DNA from: Lachnospiraceae bacterium
GTDB lineage: Bacteria; Bacillota; Clostridia; Lachnospirales; Lachnospiraceae
DNA: 64,000 nucleotides
Direction of reading: 5' to 3'
NCBI GenBank assembly: GCA_910574285.1
Contig: CAJTAL010000010.1
Coordinates: forward strand, 1-64,000
Below, piece by piece: positions 50,089 through 58,497 of this stretch. The translations under genes were made by a program, and so were the position numbers. Under the pieces are notes generated by a model, which worked only from the letters and a program-made list of their open reading frames with translations, did not search any database and was not told where the DNA came from. The stretch's first letter is position 1; each line of letters begins with the position of its first letter.

Positions 50089-51298
50089 ATTGAAAAAAAT
50101 TTTTTTAAAACCTGTGAATAAAATTGTATTTATAATATTGGCGATCTCACTATGCGTTGTCAGTTATTTTGCGATTGGAGATGTGGATTATGTAGATGAA
50201 AATGGAGAGAAATCAACTGGTATCGCGGCAGCTTCGGCACTACAGGGAAAAAAGAATGAATGGGCCGGATATATTACGGATGATATATTGCGAAAAGTAC
50301 TTGAAGAAAATGAACATATTATCAATTCCGAAGAATACCTTTCCACAGACATGATTGAGAAAGAGAAGGCATATTCAAAAAAACAAGGTTTCTCCGACAT
50401 AAGAGAAATGATAAATCAGGCATTTGGCGGTTTTCAAGATTATAATTATTATCGGGCAGACAGTGTTACACAGGAAGAGATCCGTTCTTTTTATGACAGA
50501 AGAACAGACAATCTGATAGAATGGCTAAATTCAGAAGAACAGGAAAGTCGTTATTCCGAACAGGAAAAGCAATTCCTGATTTCACAATATGGAAAACTTG
50601 AAACGCCTTTTTATTATGAATATGCAGATGGATGGGCAGCATTATTAGAATACGCTCCTTCGATTATAATGTTGGCAGTTTTAATCACTGTTTTCCTGGT
50701 ATCTGGAATATTTTCGGATGAAATCCAGTTAAAGGCAGATTCGATTTTTTTCTCTGCCAGGTTAGGCAGGGACAAGGCGATTGCCGCAAAAATAAAAGCC
50801 GGATTTATTGTAGTTACGTCTGTTTATTGGATCATGATATTATTATATTCGGGGATTGTGTTAGCGGTACTGGGAATTGGCGGAGCTGGTTGTTCCATTC
50901 AAAATGGTTTTGCAAACTGGAAAAGTTTTTATAACATTACTTACCTGCAAGATTACCTGCTGACAGTTTTGGGCGGGTATTTAGGAAATCTGTTTATCTT
51001 GTTTTTGTCTATGCTTGCGTCTGCGAAAACACACTCAAAAGCGTTGGCGGTAACGATACCTTTTATTATATTATTTATTCCCTCATTTTTAAACGGAATA
51101 TCTGTTTTATCAGAAGTATTAGGACTCCTTCCAGACCAGTTACTGCAAGTATGTACTGCGATCAAGACATTTAATCTATATCAAGTTGGAACAAAAGTAG
51201 TTGGCGCTGTTCCGATTATTTTTGTAATGTATTCTATTCTTTTTTGTATTCTCTTGCCTGTTCTGTATCAGGTTTATCGGAAAACGGAAATAAAATAG
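50069..51298 (+). CDS. ABC transporter permease, cassette B
   Basis: A 409-residue ABC-2 type permease. A first membrane segment (IVFIILAISLCVVSYFAIG) is followed by about 165 extracytoplasmic residues, closing with YYEYADGWAALLEY, and then five segments. The same layout and motif occur in the cassette A permease. ATG 50069 overlaps the ATPase end by 20 bases; ATG 50075 is possible. The long external domain may bind a peptide or cell-wall signal, but this is inferred from position only. Confidence 0.88.
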   Translation: MRMTRFELKKIFLKPVNKIVFIILAISLCVVSYFAIGDVDYVDENGEKSTGIAAASALQGKKNEWAGYITDDILRKVLEENEHIINSEEYLSTDMIEKEKAYSKKQGFSDIREMINQAFGGFQDYNYYRADSVTQEEIRSFYDRRTDNLIEWLNSEEQESRYSEQEKQFLISQYGKLETPFYYEYADGWAALLEYAPSIIMLAVLITVFLVSGIFSDEIQLKADSIFFSARLGRDKAIAAKIKAGFIVVTSVYWIMILLYSGIVLAVLGIGGAGCSIQNGFANWKSFYNITYLQDYLLTVLGGYLGNLFILFLSMLASAKTHSKALAVTIPFIILFIPSFLNGISVLSEVLGLLPDQLLQVCTAIKTFNLYQVGTKVVGAVPIIFVMYSILFCILLPVLYQVYRKTEIK

Positions 51299-51317
51299 CA
51301 AAATCAGACGAGCATTA

Positions 51318-51346
51318 TTGTTTTGGGGCAGGGAATCGGTTATACT
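51318..51346 (+). promoter_or_regulatory. TTGTTT-type promoter, copy 3
   Basis: TTGTTT, 17-base spacer, TATACT, followed by the ribosome site AAGGAGGG at 51352. It has the same -35 and spacing as the promoters at 28331 and 29488 and drives the full-length relative of the remnant at 28393. Confidence 0.6.
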
Positions 51347-51371
51347 GTCCGTAAGGAGGGAGGAACCGTGT

Positions 51372-53027
51372 ATGGGATTTTATTTAAACAGCAGAAAAGC
51401 GCGGAGTAATTATAAGGAGATAACTGAGACGGCTTATTTTGTGGATAAGTCATTAATGATAGAAGAATTGATCCCCATCGTCGGAGAGGGAGAGGGAATA
51501 GTCAGCAGAGCCGGGAGATGGATCGGTAAAAGCAGTAAATATATCTGCATTACCAGGCCGCGTCGTTTTGGAAAGACGGTTATGGCGAATATGATAGCGG
51601 CATATTTTGGAAAAGAAATTGATAGCCGTGAGATATTTGATAAGCTTGAGATACATTCGTGCGAACAGTATGAACAGCATCTGAATCAGCATGATGTGAT
51701 ATATATTACATTTAACGAGATGCCGAATGAGTGCAGGACATACCGGCAATATATTTCCCGGATAGAGAAAAGGCTTCTGGTAGATTTGACGCGGAAGTTC
51801 CCAAGTGCCTGTATCGAGGATGTAGACAGTCTTTGGGATGCGTTGAATAATATCTATGAACTGGAAGAAGAGATTAAATTCATCTTTGTGCTGGATGAAT
51901 GGGACTATATTTTCCATAAGGATTTTGTGACGGATAAAGACAAAGAAGAATACCTGGGCTTCTTAAGTAATCTGCTTAAAGATCAGCCATATGTAGAACT
52001 GGCATATATGACGGGGATACTTCCAATCGCAAAGTATTCCAGCGGTTCGGAGTTGAATATGTTTTTGGAATACACGATGGCGGCTGAGAGGAAATACTGT
52101 GATTATTTTGGATTTACCGAAGCAGAGGTTGACTGTTTGTATGACAGGTATCAAAATATTACTGATGACAGGAATATCACGCGGGAAGGGCTCCGCTTAT
52201 GGTACAATGGATATCACACAGTGTCTGGAGAGAGACTTTATAACCCGCGTTCAGTTGTGGCTGCATTGACGAATAATAATCTTGGAAATTATTGGACGAG
52301 TTCTGGTCCATATGACGAGATTTTTTATTACGTTAAGAATAATGTGGATGATGTCAGGGATGACGTTGCATTGATGGTTTCAGGTGAAGCAGTGTCTGTA
52401 AGAGTAAGGGAATATGCGGCAACTTCTATGGAGCTTTCAACAAAGGAAGAGATTTTTTCTGCAATGGTTGTCTATGGCTTCTTAAGCAATGAGAAGGACA
52501 GGGTGTCTATTCCGAATAAGGAGCTTATGGATCGTTTTGAGGATATGTTATTAAAGGAATCTTCTTTAGGATATGTATACCGCCTTGCAAAGGCCTCGGA
52601 TCAGATGCTTAGAGCAACCCTAAAAGGGGATATCGGTACGATGCTTGAGATATTAGAGTATGCGCACAATACGGAGATTCCTCTTCTAAGTTATAGTAAT
52701 GAGGCGGAGCTGACAGCAGTAGTTAATCTGGTATATCTGTCGGCACGGGATAAGTATTGGATTGAGCGGGAGGATAAATCGGGAATTGGATATACGGATT
52801 TTATTTTTTATCCGAAAGATCCGGGGAATGACGGGATTATACTGGAATTAAAGGTTGACTGTACTCCGGAAGAGGCTATCCGGCAGATAAAGGACCGACA
52901 ATATGCATTGAATTTCAGAGGGAAGCTTGGAGGAAAGCCAAGGTGTACAGGACGGATTCTTGCGGTGGGAATCGTATTTGACAGGAGAAATAAGGTACAC
53001 GGATGTAAAATAGAGATTTTGAATTGA
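51372..53027 (+). CDS. AAA-ATPase_like/PDDEXK_9 protein
   Basis: A 551-residue protein of the AAA-ATPase_like plus PDDEXK_9 family, which is widespread in gut bacteria and of unknown function. Features are YFVDKSLMIEELI at the N-terminus, Walker A RPRRFGKTVMANMI (about 60-75), Walker B FIFVLDEWDYIF near 175, LSNLLKDQPYVELAYMTGILPI, the diagnostic LRLWYNGYH and YNPRSVVAAL, and a C-terminal nuclease core GIGYTDFIFYPKD, GIILELKVDC (Glu-x-Lys) and AIRQIKDRQYAL. ATG 51372 follows AAGGAGGGAGG. An acidic/glycine insertion (GEGEGIVSRAGRW) lies just before Walker A. It appears complete, unlike the two relatives nearby. Confidence 0.9.
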   Translation: MGFYLNSRKARSNYKEITETAYFVDKSLMIEELIPIVGEGEGIVSRAGRWIGKSSKYICITRPRRFGKTVMANMIAAYFGKEIDSREIFDKLEIHSCEQYEQHLNQHDVIYITFNEMPNECRTYRQYISRIEKRLLVDLTRKFPSACIEDVDSLWDALNNIYELEEEIKFIFVLDEWDYIFHKDFVTDKDKEEYLGFLSNLLKDQPYVELAYMTGILPIAKYSSGSELNMFLEYTMAAERKYCDYFGFTEAEVDCLYDRYQNITDDRNITREGLRLWYNGYHTVSGERLYNPRSVVAALTNNNLGNYWTSSGPYDEIFYYVKNNVDDVRDDVALMVSGEAVSVRVREYAATSMELSTKEEIFSAMVVYGFLSNEKDRVSIPNKELMDRFEDMLLKESSLGYVYRLAKASDQMLRATLKGDIGTMLEILEYAHNTEIPLLSYSNEAELTAVVNLVYLSARDKYWIEREDKSGIGYTDFIFYPKDPGNDGIILELKVDCTPEEAIRQIKDRQYALNFRGKLGGKPRCTGRILAVGIVFDRRNKVHGCKIEILN

Positions 53028-53378
53028 ATATAATTAAAGAAGCATGGTTGTGGCACTGCCGCTGCGGAAAGTCAGTTCTGCTGTTTGAACTGTTTTAGGG
53101 GTATCTTCTTTCGCAGGGAGTTCAAGACAAACTACGTACGACACATCATCGATTCGTTCCTTGTATCTATGGCCGAGCGCTATGATGTGAAAGGAAAGAC
53201 TTATTTCAAGTATCCTTAGAGAGAGGCATCCGAGAGGGATGTACGTCTGCAATCCTGGACGTAGCCTGTACAATGCCGTTGGCTTGCAGACGTACAGATG
53301 GTACGAATATCGAGCATTATTACTTCAAGATTAATACAATTCAGTGTCCGTATGGACAAAGCATAAAATCATACTGTA
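53028..53378. other. Intergenic region with 12-bp inverted repeat
   Basis: No family is recognised. A perfect 12-bp inverted repeat GTACGTCTGCAA/TTGCAGACGTAC lies at 53241-53252 and 53284-53295. On the plus strand a stretch ending at 53219 reads YDVKGKTYFKYP then stop and could be a decayed gene end. The minus strand is open from 53273 to 53034 (79 codons) but shows no family features. Confidence 0.5.
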
Positions 53379-54239
53379 TTAGGAGTTCTTCTGTACCGGG
53401 ATCCATATCTCTGTATAGTAGTTCTCATCTTGTACGCCCATAGGATATTTCTCCGGTGAATCATACATCTCGATACAATATCCCGCCGCGAACTCATAGC
53501 CCTTCAGGGCAGGAAGCCATTCGGAGAATATTTTGACATTTACATCCTTCATGGAATCCGGCAGTGCGCCTCTGCATGGGAAGACTGCCCAGGTGAATGC
53601 AGGAATCATCCTTGTCTCGAGTCCTTCCGGGATATCTGCAGCGGGATTGTAGATATCCGCAATCATATATTCGAAAGTCTCATTTCCCATCCGGGGATCG
53701 ATGTTGATTCCGAACATCCCGCGTACGCACTGTCCGCTCTCGGAAGACAGACGTTTCGCCCAAAATGCGGAGACGCCCTCTTTTGCCTGTTCATATGTGA
53801 ATTTCCTTGATAAGCCAAGAACTGTAAAACTTTCTTTCTTCGTAATTCTGTAATCCATAAGATAACCACCTTTCAATGATATAGTAAGTTTCAACGGTGC
53901 AAAGATCTTGAGCATAGATCCTTTCCTGCGCGCCATCGAAGGGGTAAAGCCATGGAATCGTGCGAATGCTTTAGAGAAGCTGTCAGGAGAATCATATCCA
54001 TACTTCATCGCAAGTTCAGTGACCGTAATATCACTGGAGATTAACTCCTGGCCTGCCAGAGACAGCCTGCGGTTCCGGACATATTCCATCAGGGAATATC
54101 CGCACAGCATGCCGAATCCCTTATGGAAATAAAAGGGAGAGACGCATACATGCCCGGCTACGTCTTCTACGGTGATCTGTTCCGTGATGTGTTCTTCCAT
54201 GTAGTCAATCGCTTCTTTGATAATCGTCATCCATTCCAT
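53379..54239 (-). CDS. AraC regulator with GyrI-like ligand domain
   Basis: A 286-residue regulator. The N-terminal AraC/XylS DNA-binding part has two helix-turn-helix motifs (TVEDVAGHVCVSPFYFHKGF, and VTELAMKYGYDSPDSFSKAFARFHGFTPS). The C-terminal about 155 residues are a GyrI-like/effector-binding domain (FTVLGLSRKFTYEQAKEGV, AFTWAVFPCRGALPDSM, YTEIWIPVQK), as in Rob- and SoxS-related drug-binding regulators. ATG 54239 opens it. The neighbouring divergent gene is a nuclease-type protein, so the regulated target is not evident; no efflux gene is adjacent. Confidence 0.92.
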   Translation of the reverse strand: MEWMTIIKEAIDYMEEHITEQITVEDVAGHVCVSPFYFHKGFGMLCGYSLMEYVRNRRLSLAGQELISSDITVTELAMKYGYDSPDSFSKAFARFHGFTPSMARRKGSMLKIFAPLKLTISLKGGYLMDYRITKKESFTVLGLSRKFTYEQAKEGVSAFWAKRLSSESGQCVRGMFGINIDPRMGNETFEYMIADIYNPAADIPEGLETRMIPAFTWAVFPCRGALPDSMKDVNVKIFSEWLPALKGYEFAAGYCIEMYDSPEKYPMGVQDENYYTEIWIPVQKNS

Positions 54240-54261
54240 GTTTGCAGCCTCCGATCATAAT

Positions 54262-54289
54262 TTGTTTGAGTACTCGAATATAGTATATC
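54262..54289 (+). promoter_or_regulatory. TTGTTT-type promoter, possible copy 4
   Basis: TTGTTT, 16-base spacer, TATATC (or 18 bases to TATCAT). It lies between the AraC gene and the Rpn-type gene and repeats the -35 seen at three other accessory genes. Weaker than the others. Confidence 0.35.
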
Positions 54290-54296
54290 ATCCTGT

Positions 54297-55241
54297 ATGT
54301 GTGGTTTCTCGTCTTTTCTTGCTTTTTTCTGTCTGCTTTTTCCGATACTGTCTGTTTCAAGTTACACCACTTTACGAGTTTATGAAGAAATTTACGCATA
54401 TGTGGATGAATTGGAGCGCGTCTGGAAAGAGTCAAAAAATGAGAAAACATCTTTTTTCGATCTGGCATTTCGAGCCAGGAATCCACAGATTTCTACAGAA
54501 GATATACAGGTTAATCTACATCTAGACGTAGAACCACAGAAGACGTACAGACTGGGTTATCCGATTGAGAAGAGAGGTATGTATTACCTTGCGCGGCGCT
54601 TGTCTTCTCAGTTATCGTTGGTATTGAAGGGGACAGACTATAATCTTCTGACTAAATGTTACAGTATTTGGATATGCAGAGATGACATCCCTATAGAGGA
54701 TCAGTACAGCATATCTGTCTATGAGATGGTCAATACTAAGAACACAGCATTTAATAGAATTCCCAGAGAAAATTATGATTTGATGACATTGGTAGTTATC
54801 AAATTGGGCAGCACAGTGTATAATGGGGACAAGGAAGATGAGGGATACGAGCTTTTTCGCTTCCTGAATACAATCATGTATCCGCATAAGGATGACTTTA
54901 TGGAAACGGTATCAGAGTATATAGATTTCTCCGGTAACGATGCATTGCGCAAGGAGGTAATTCATGTGAGTACGATTGAACAGATTAAGTATGAAGGAAT
55001 GAGGGAGGAATTAACAGAAGAATTGAGGGGAGAGATAACAGAAGAATTGAGGGGAGAGATAACAGAAGAATTAAGAGAAGAAGGGATACAGGCGTTGATC
55101 TTAAGTAATCTGGAGGAGGGGATTCCCAGAGAGGGAATTCTTGTGAAGATTCAGAAATATTACGGCCTTACTGAAGAGAATGCAAAGCAGTATTATAATA
55201 GATTTGTATTAAAAAGGGAGGGTGAGGAACTTTATTCGTAA
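54297..55241 (+). CDS. Rpn/PD-(D/E)XK transposase-family nuclease, N-term altered
   Basis: A 314-residue frame of the PD-(D/E)XK nuclease family transposase or Rpn type. The nuclease core is visible: TSFFDLAFRA (Asp) and VNLHLDVEPQ (Glu-x-Gln), then GYPIEKRGMYYLARRLSSQL, CYSIWICRD and ENYDLMTLVVIKLG. The C-terminal part has three 24-bp repeats (55008-55079, EITEELRG), a common feature of the family. Homologues usually have about 100 residues before the first Asp, but here only a hydrophobic start (MCGFSSFLAFFCLLF) precedes it, so the N-terminus is probably lost or replaced. No good ribosome site is seen at 54297. It may be inactive. Confidence 0.7.
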   Translation: MCGFSSFLAFFCLLFPILSVSSYTTLRVYEEIYAYVDELERVWKESKNEKTSFFDLAFRARNPQISTEDIQVNLHLDVEPQKTYRLGYPIEKRGMYYLARRLSSQLSLVLKGTDYNLLTKCYSIWICRDDIPIEDQYSISVYEMVNTKNTAFNRIPRENYDLMTLVVIKLGSTVYNGDKEDEGYELFRFLNTIMYPHKDDFMETVSEYIDFSGNDALRKEVIHVSTIEQIKYEGMREELTEELRGEITEELRGEITEELREEGIQALILSNLEEGIPREGILVKIQKYYGLTEENAKQYYNRFVLKREGEELYS

Positions 55242-55380
55242 TTGGGTAAAAGGCAGGGTAAAGGCAGGGTAAATCTTTAATACTGTTGAATAGCCGCCGT
55301 GATCATGCTAAAATGAGGTCATATACGCAGTCGGTTTTGCTGTTTATGGAACAGATTCTCAGAGGAGGATATGGCATGAA

Positions 55381-55530
55381 AGAAATAATAGTCTGTATTC
55401 TTCAGTAGTTTTTGAAGTGAAATATTCGCGGTCTGCGGAAAATCTGGCTAAAAACTGCGAGCAGGCGGTTCGGCAGATTGACAGACGAATGTATGCAGAA
55501 GGAGCCGCCATCAGAGGTAAATACTCATGA
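55381..55530 (+). pseudogene. C-terminal remnant of a PDDEXK_9 gene
   Basis: An open frame without a start reads VVFEVKYSRSAENLAKNCEQ and AVRQIDRRMYAEG before stop at 55528-55530. This is the E-x-K strand and helix of AAA-ATPase_like/PDDEXK_9 proteins; the rest of the gene is gone. Its stop overlaps the ATG of the next gene (ATGA). Confidence 0.75.
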
Positions 55531-56435
55531 ACAGATACGGAAAAGAATTTATTGATATCTGCAAAAAGTACAGTGATTTTCAATATTTCTATGAAAAGGA
55601 ATTAGATTTCGGGACAGTACTGGAATTCCGTGCTCCCGCAGACATGTATAATAATTGTGTCAAGATCGCCAGAGAAAAGGCAAGGTACACTATGGATTAT
55701 TCTCAGAGTTTAGTTCTCAGGCCGCCGGAGGAGAAGGAGATCAAGCAGTTCAAGGGTATACTTGCCGAGACGGCGATCCAGTTATACCTGGTACAGAAGT
55801 GCCGCATCCCGTTCCATCAGGTGCATAGGTGGGATTTGGAAAGAGACACGTTCCAGTCTGCTTCCAATGAATATGATCTGAAGATTACGGCGGCAAATGG
55901 AGAGAACACCAATGGAAAGATCGCAAATGGAGAGAACACCAATGGAAAGATCACTAATGGTGAGATCGCAAATGGAGAGATCGCCAATAGAGAGATCGCC
56001 AATAGAGAGGTCACCAATAGAAAGATCGCCAATAGAGAGATTACCATAGAAAGCAGAGCCTCAGACAGTTATAAGACGTCTTTGGACAGTTTTGTCAGGC
56101 AGTATGATATTATCGGCAAGTATTCCAACAGCAGGAAGACCAATGAGAAAAAGGCCGACGTGTATATGAGGCCGGTCTACCAGTTCACATCATGTATGAA
56201 CAAGACAGAACATAAGAGCAAGCTGTATGAGACTTATAAGATGATACAGTCAAGGGAATTACAACTCTATCTGGTATCCGGCGCGACGAAGGAAGAGATG
56301 TACGGGGAACGGTCTTACACGAAGAATATGGATCAGGGCAGTACAATATACCGGTGTCTGAAGATCATGGATGCCGGCGATATGAAGCGGATATCGGAGA
56401 TAATTAGCCGCAGATTCGTTCAGTTAGACGGTTAA
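55527..56435 (+). CDS. PD-(D/E)XK-like protein with pentapeptide repeat insert
   Basis: A 302-residue protein of unknown function just upstream of a type III methyltransferase gene. It resembles a PD-(D/E)XK nuclease core: a helix with Glu81 (GILAETAIQLYL), Asp117 in EYDLKI, and a later strand TIESRAS with Glu175 and Arg177 in place of the usual Lys. Between the Asp and Glu strands lie ten pentapeptide units (residues 124-173) such as NGEIA and NREIA, from a 15-bp DNA repeat. The C-terminal half (FVRQYDIIGKYSNSRK, KADVYMRPVYQF, LQLYLVSGATKEEM) is unbroken. AGAGG lies nine bases before ATG 55527. It could be an accessory nuclease of the restriction system or an unrelated passenger. Confidence 0.7.
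   Translation: MNRYGKEFIDICKKYSDFQYFYEKELDFGTVLEFRAPADMYNNCVKIAREKARYTMDYSQSLVLRPPEEKEIKQFKGILAETAIQLYLVQKCRIPFHQVHRWDLERDTFQSASNEYDLKITAANGENTNGKIANGENTNGKITNGEIANGEIANREIANREVTNRKIANREITIESRASDSYKTSLDSFVRQYDIIGKYSNSRKTNEKKADVYMRPVYQFTSCMNKTEHKSKLYETYKMIQSRELQLYLVSGATKEEMYGERSYTKNMDQGSTIYRCLKIMDAGDMKRISEIISRRFVQLDG
55896..56045 (+). repeat. Ten in-frame 15-bp repeats
   Basis: Units start at 55896, 55911 and so on to 56031, reading NGENT, NGKIA, NGENT, NGKIT, NGEIA, NGEIA, NREIA, NREVT, NRKIA and NREIT. Since the unit is five codons, copy-number change alters protein length without shifting frame. It is related to the repeat at 489-578. Confidence 0.95.
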
Positions 56436-56585
56436 CGCTCCATCTGGTTAGAAATCGGACTAACGGACAGTCTGATCCGTGCCGGCGCAAGGTAAAAATT
56501 CAGCGGTGATGAGAGTACAATGGTGTGAAACAGACAGTTCAGGATAACACTTCTGATTTATCAGGGCAGGGAAGGGAATACATAG

Positions 56586-58481
56586 ATGAATCCAAAGATT
56601 ACGGAACAGATCAATGATATCAAAGGTGATAACCTGAAAAAAATAATCCAGATTTTTCCCAATATATTAAAAGACGGCATGATTGATTTTGAGGAATTGA
56701 GGGAAGAATTAGCAGAAGAACTGGGAGAATTTGAAGAAGTAAGTAAAGAAAAGTTTGAATTAACCTGGGCGGGTAAGAAGGATGCGAAGAAAAAAGCATT
56801 CGAGGATATTACCGGCAAGACTTTGAATTATATACAAGAAGACGGTGTGGACTGCAGCAATACGAAGAACATATACATAGAAGGCGATAATTTAGACGTT
56901 TTGAAATTATTGCGCCGGAATTATTACGGGGCTGTCAAATTAATCTATATCGATCCGCCGTATAATACGGGCAATGATTTTATATATCACGATAATTACA
57001 TTATGAGCCGGGAATTGAGTGACATCAGCGAGGGAAACCGGGATGAATTGGGAGAGCGGTATGTGATCAACCGGGAGTCCCAGAATCGATTCCATGCGAA
57101 TTGGCTGAATATGATGTATCCCAGATTAAGACTGGCGAAGGATTTATTGTCGGAAGACGGAGTGATCTTTATCTCTATCGACGATGTGGAGCAGGAGAAT
57201 CTGAAACTCATCTGTGATGAGATCTTCGGCGGTTATAATTTTCTGGCGCAGATCGTGTGGGAGAGGGCATATGCGCCGGTTAACTTAAAGAAGCATTTTT
57301 CGGAAAGCCACGACTATATCCTTTGCTATGCCAGGAATAAAGACGCCGCAGAATGTAACGGCCTGCCGAGAAATGACGAGATGAACGGCAGATATTCGAA
57401 TCCGGACAACGATCCCAGAGGAGTATGGAAATCCAGCGACTTGTCCGTCGGTCCTGTGGTGCCTGAGAAAGTGTATGAGATTACTACCCCCGGCGGCAGG
57501 AAGGTAATGCCGCCCAGCGGATATTGCTGGAGGCTTAATAAGGAAAAATTCGAAGAATATGTTAAGGACAACAGGATCTGGTTTGGGGCGGAGGGGAAGA
57601 ATGTACCCTCGATCAAGCGTTTTTTATCAGAAGTGAAGCAGGGAATCACTCCGATGACGATATGGAAATATCAGGAGGTGGGACATTCTCAGGACGCGAC
57701 GAAGAGTCTGAAGAAGTTATTCGGCGGTAAGGCGTATTTTGACTATCCGAAGCCGGTTGACCTGGTAAAGCGCTGCCTGCAGCTTTACACGGACCGTGAC
57801 AGTCTGGTGCTGGATTTCTTCTCCGGTTCCGGGACGACGGCTCAGGCTGTCATGGAGCTGAATGAGGAGACGGGGGGAGAATGCAGATTTATCCTGGTGC
57901 AGCTTCCTGAAAAGACAGCCCGGAAAAGCATAGCGTATCATGACGGCTATGAGAATATATGTGAGATCGCAAAAGAACGTATCCGCCGTGTCGGCGTTCA
58001 GATCCGGCAGGAGAATCCCGATACGGATACAGACCTGGGATTCAGGGTATTCCGTGCCGCGGACACGAATATCAAATGGAATTCCCTGATGGACACAGGA
58101 CAGTTAGACTTTACCCAGATCGAGACGGCGCCGGATCTGGCGGACTTTATGCCCGGAGCGAAGGATACTGATATCGTATATGAACTGATGCTTCGGCAGA
58201 ATGATGCGGCGTTATCGGAAACTCTGGAACTTTTATCCGACATTGGAAACCGTACCTATCTTTATGCGGGCGCCTATCTGGTGTGCCTTGAGACAGAGAT
58301 CACGGAAGAACTGACAGACAGGCTGGCCGGCCTTGTTCCGCTGCCGGTTAAGTTTATTTTCCGGGATTCTGCGTTCAAAGACGATATCGCGCTAAAGGAT
58401 GAGACGTTTCGGAGATTAAAGGCTTTGACAGAAAAAAACGCCGGAGACGGTAAAGCTATATATACAGTAGAGTTTATATAA
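56586..58481 (+). CDS. mod: Type III restriction-modification methyltransferase
   Basis: A 631-residue adenine N6 DNA methyltransferase that also provides target recognition for its Res partner. The catalytic DPPY motif (LIYIDPPYNTGNDF, about 120-133) precedes the AdoMet-binding FSGSG motif (LDFFSGSGTTAQAV, about 408-421), the beta-class order of type III Mod. The region between them (about 200-380) is the recognition domain, with WERAYAPVNLKKHFSESHDYILCYA at its start. The N-terminal part has acidic repeats (EELREELAEELGEFEE). AGGGAAGGGAA precedes ATG 56586. The res gene starts 16 bases after its stop. The specific DNA sequence recognised cannot be read from the protein. Confidence 0.96.
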   Translation: MNPKITEQINDIKGDNLKKIIQIFPNILKDGMIDFEELREELAEELGEFEEVSKEKFELTWAGKKDAKKKAFEDITGKTLNYIQEDGVDCSNTKNIYIEGDNLDVLKLLRRNYYGAVKLIYIDPPYNTGNDFIYHDNYIMSRELSDISEGNRDELGERYVINRESQNRFHANWLNMMYPRLRLAKDLLSEDGVIFISIDDVEQENLKLICDEIFGGYNFLAQIVWERAYAPVNLKKHFSESHDYILCYARNKDAAECNGLPRNDEMNGRYSNPDNDPRGVWKSSDLSVGPVVPEKVYEITTPGGRKVMPPSGYCWRLNKEKFEEYVKDNRIWFGAEGKNVPSIKRFLSEVKQGITPMTIWKYQEVGHSQDATKSLKKLFGGKAYFDYPKPVDLVKRCLQLYTDRDSLVLDFFSGSGTTAQAVMELNEETGGECRFILVQLPEKTARKSIAYHDGYENICEIAKERIRRVGVQIRQENPDTDTDLGFRVFRAADTNIKWNSLMDTGQLDFTQIETAPDLADFMPGAKDTDIVYELMLRQNDAALSETLELLSDIGNRTYLYAGAYLVCLETEITEELTDRLAGLVPLPVKFIFRDSAFKDDIALKDETFRRLKALTEKNAGDGKAIYTVEFI

Positions 58482-58497
58482 TATCAAAGAAAGCGGC

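Noticed and set aside
53034-53273. 79-codon minus-strand frame
   Set aside because: No ribosome site, no family features, and a possible decayed frame on the other strand. Kept as intergenic.
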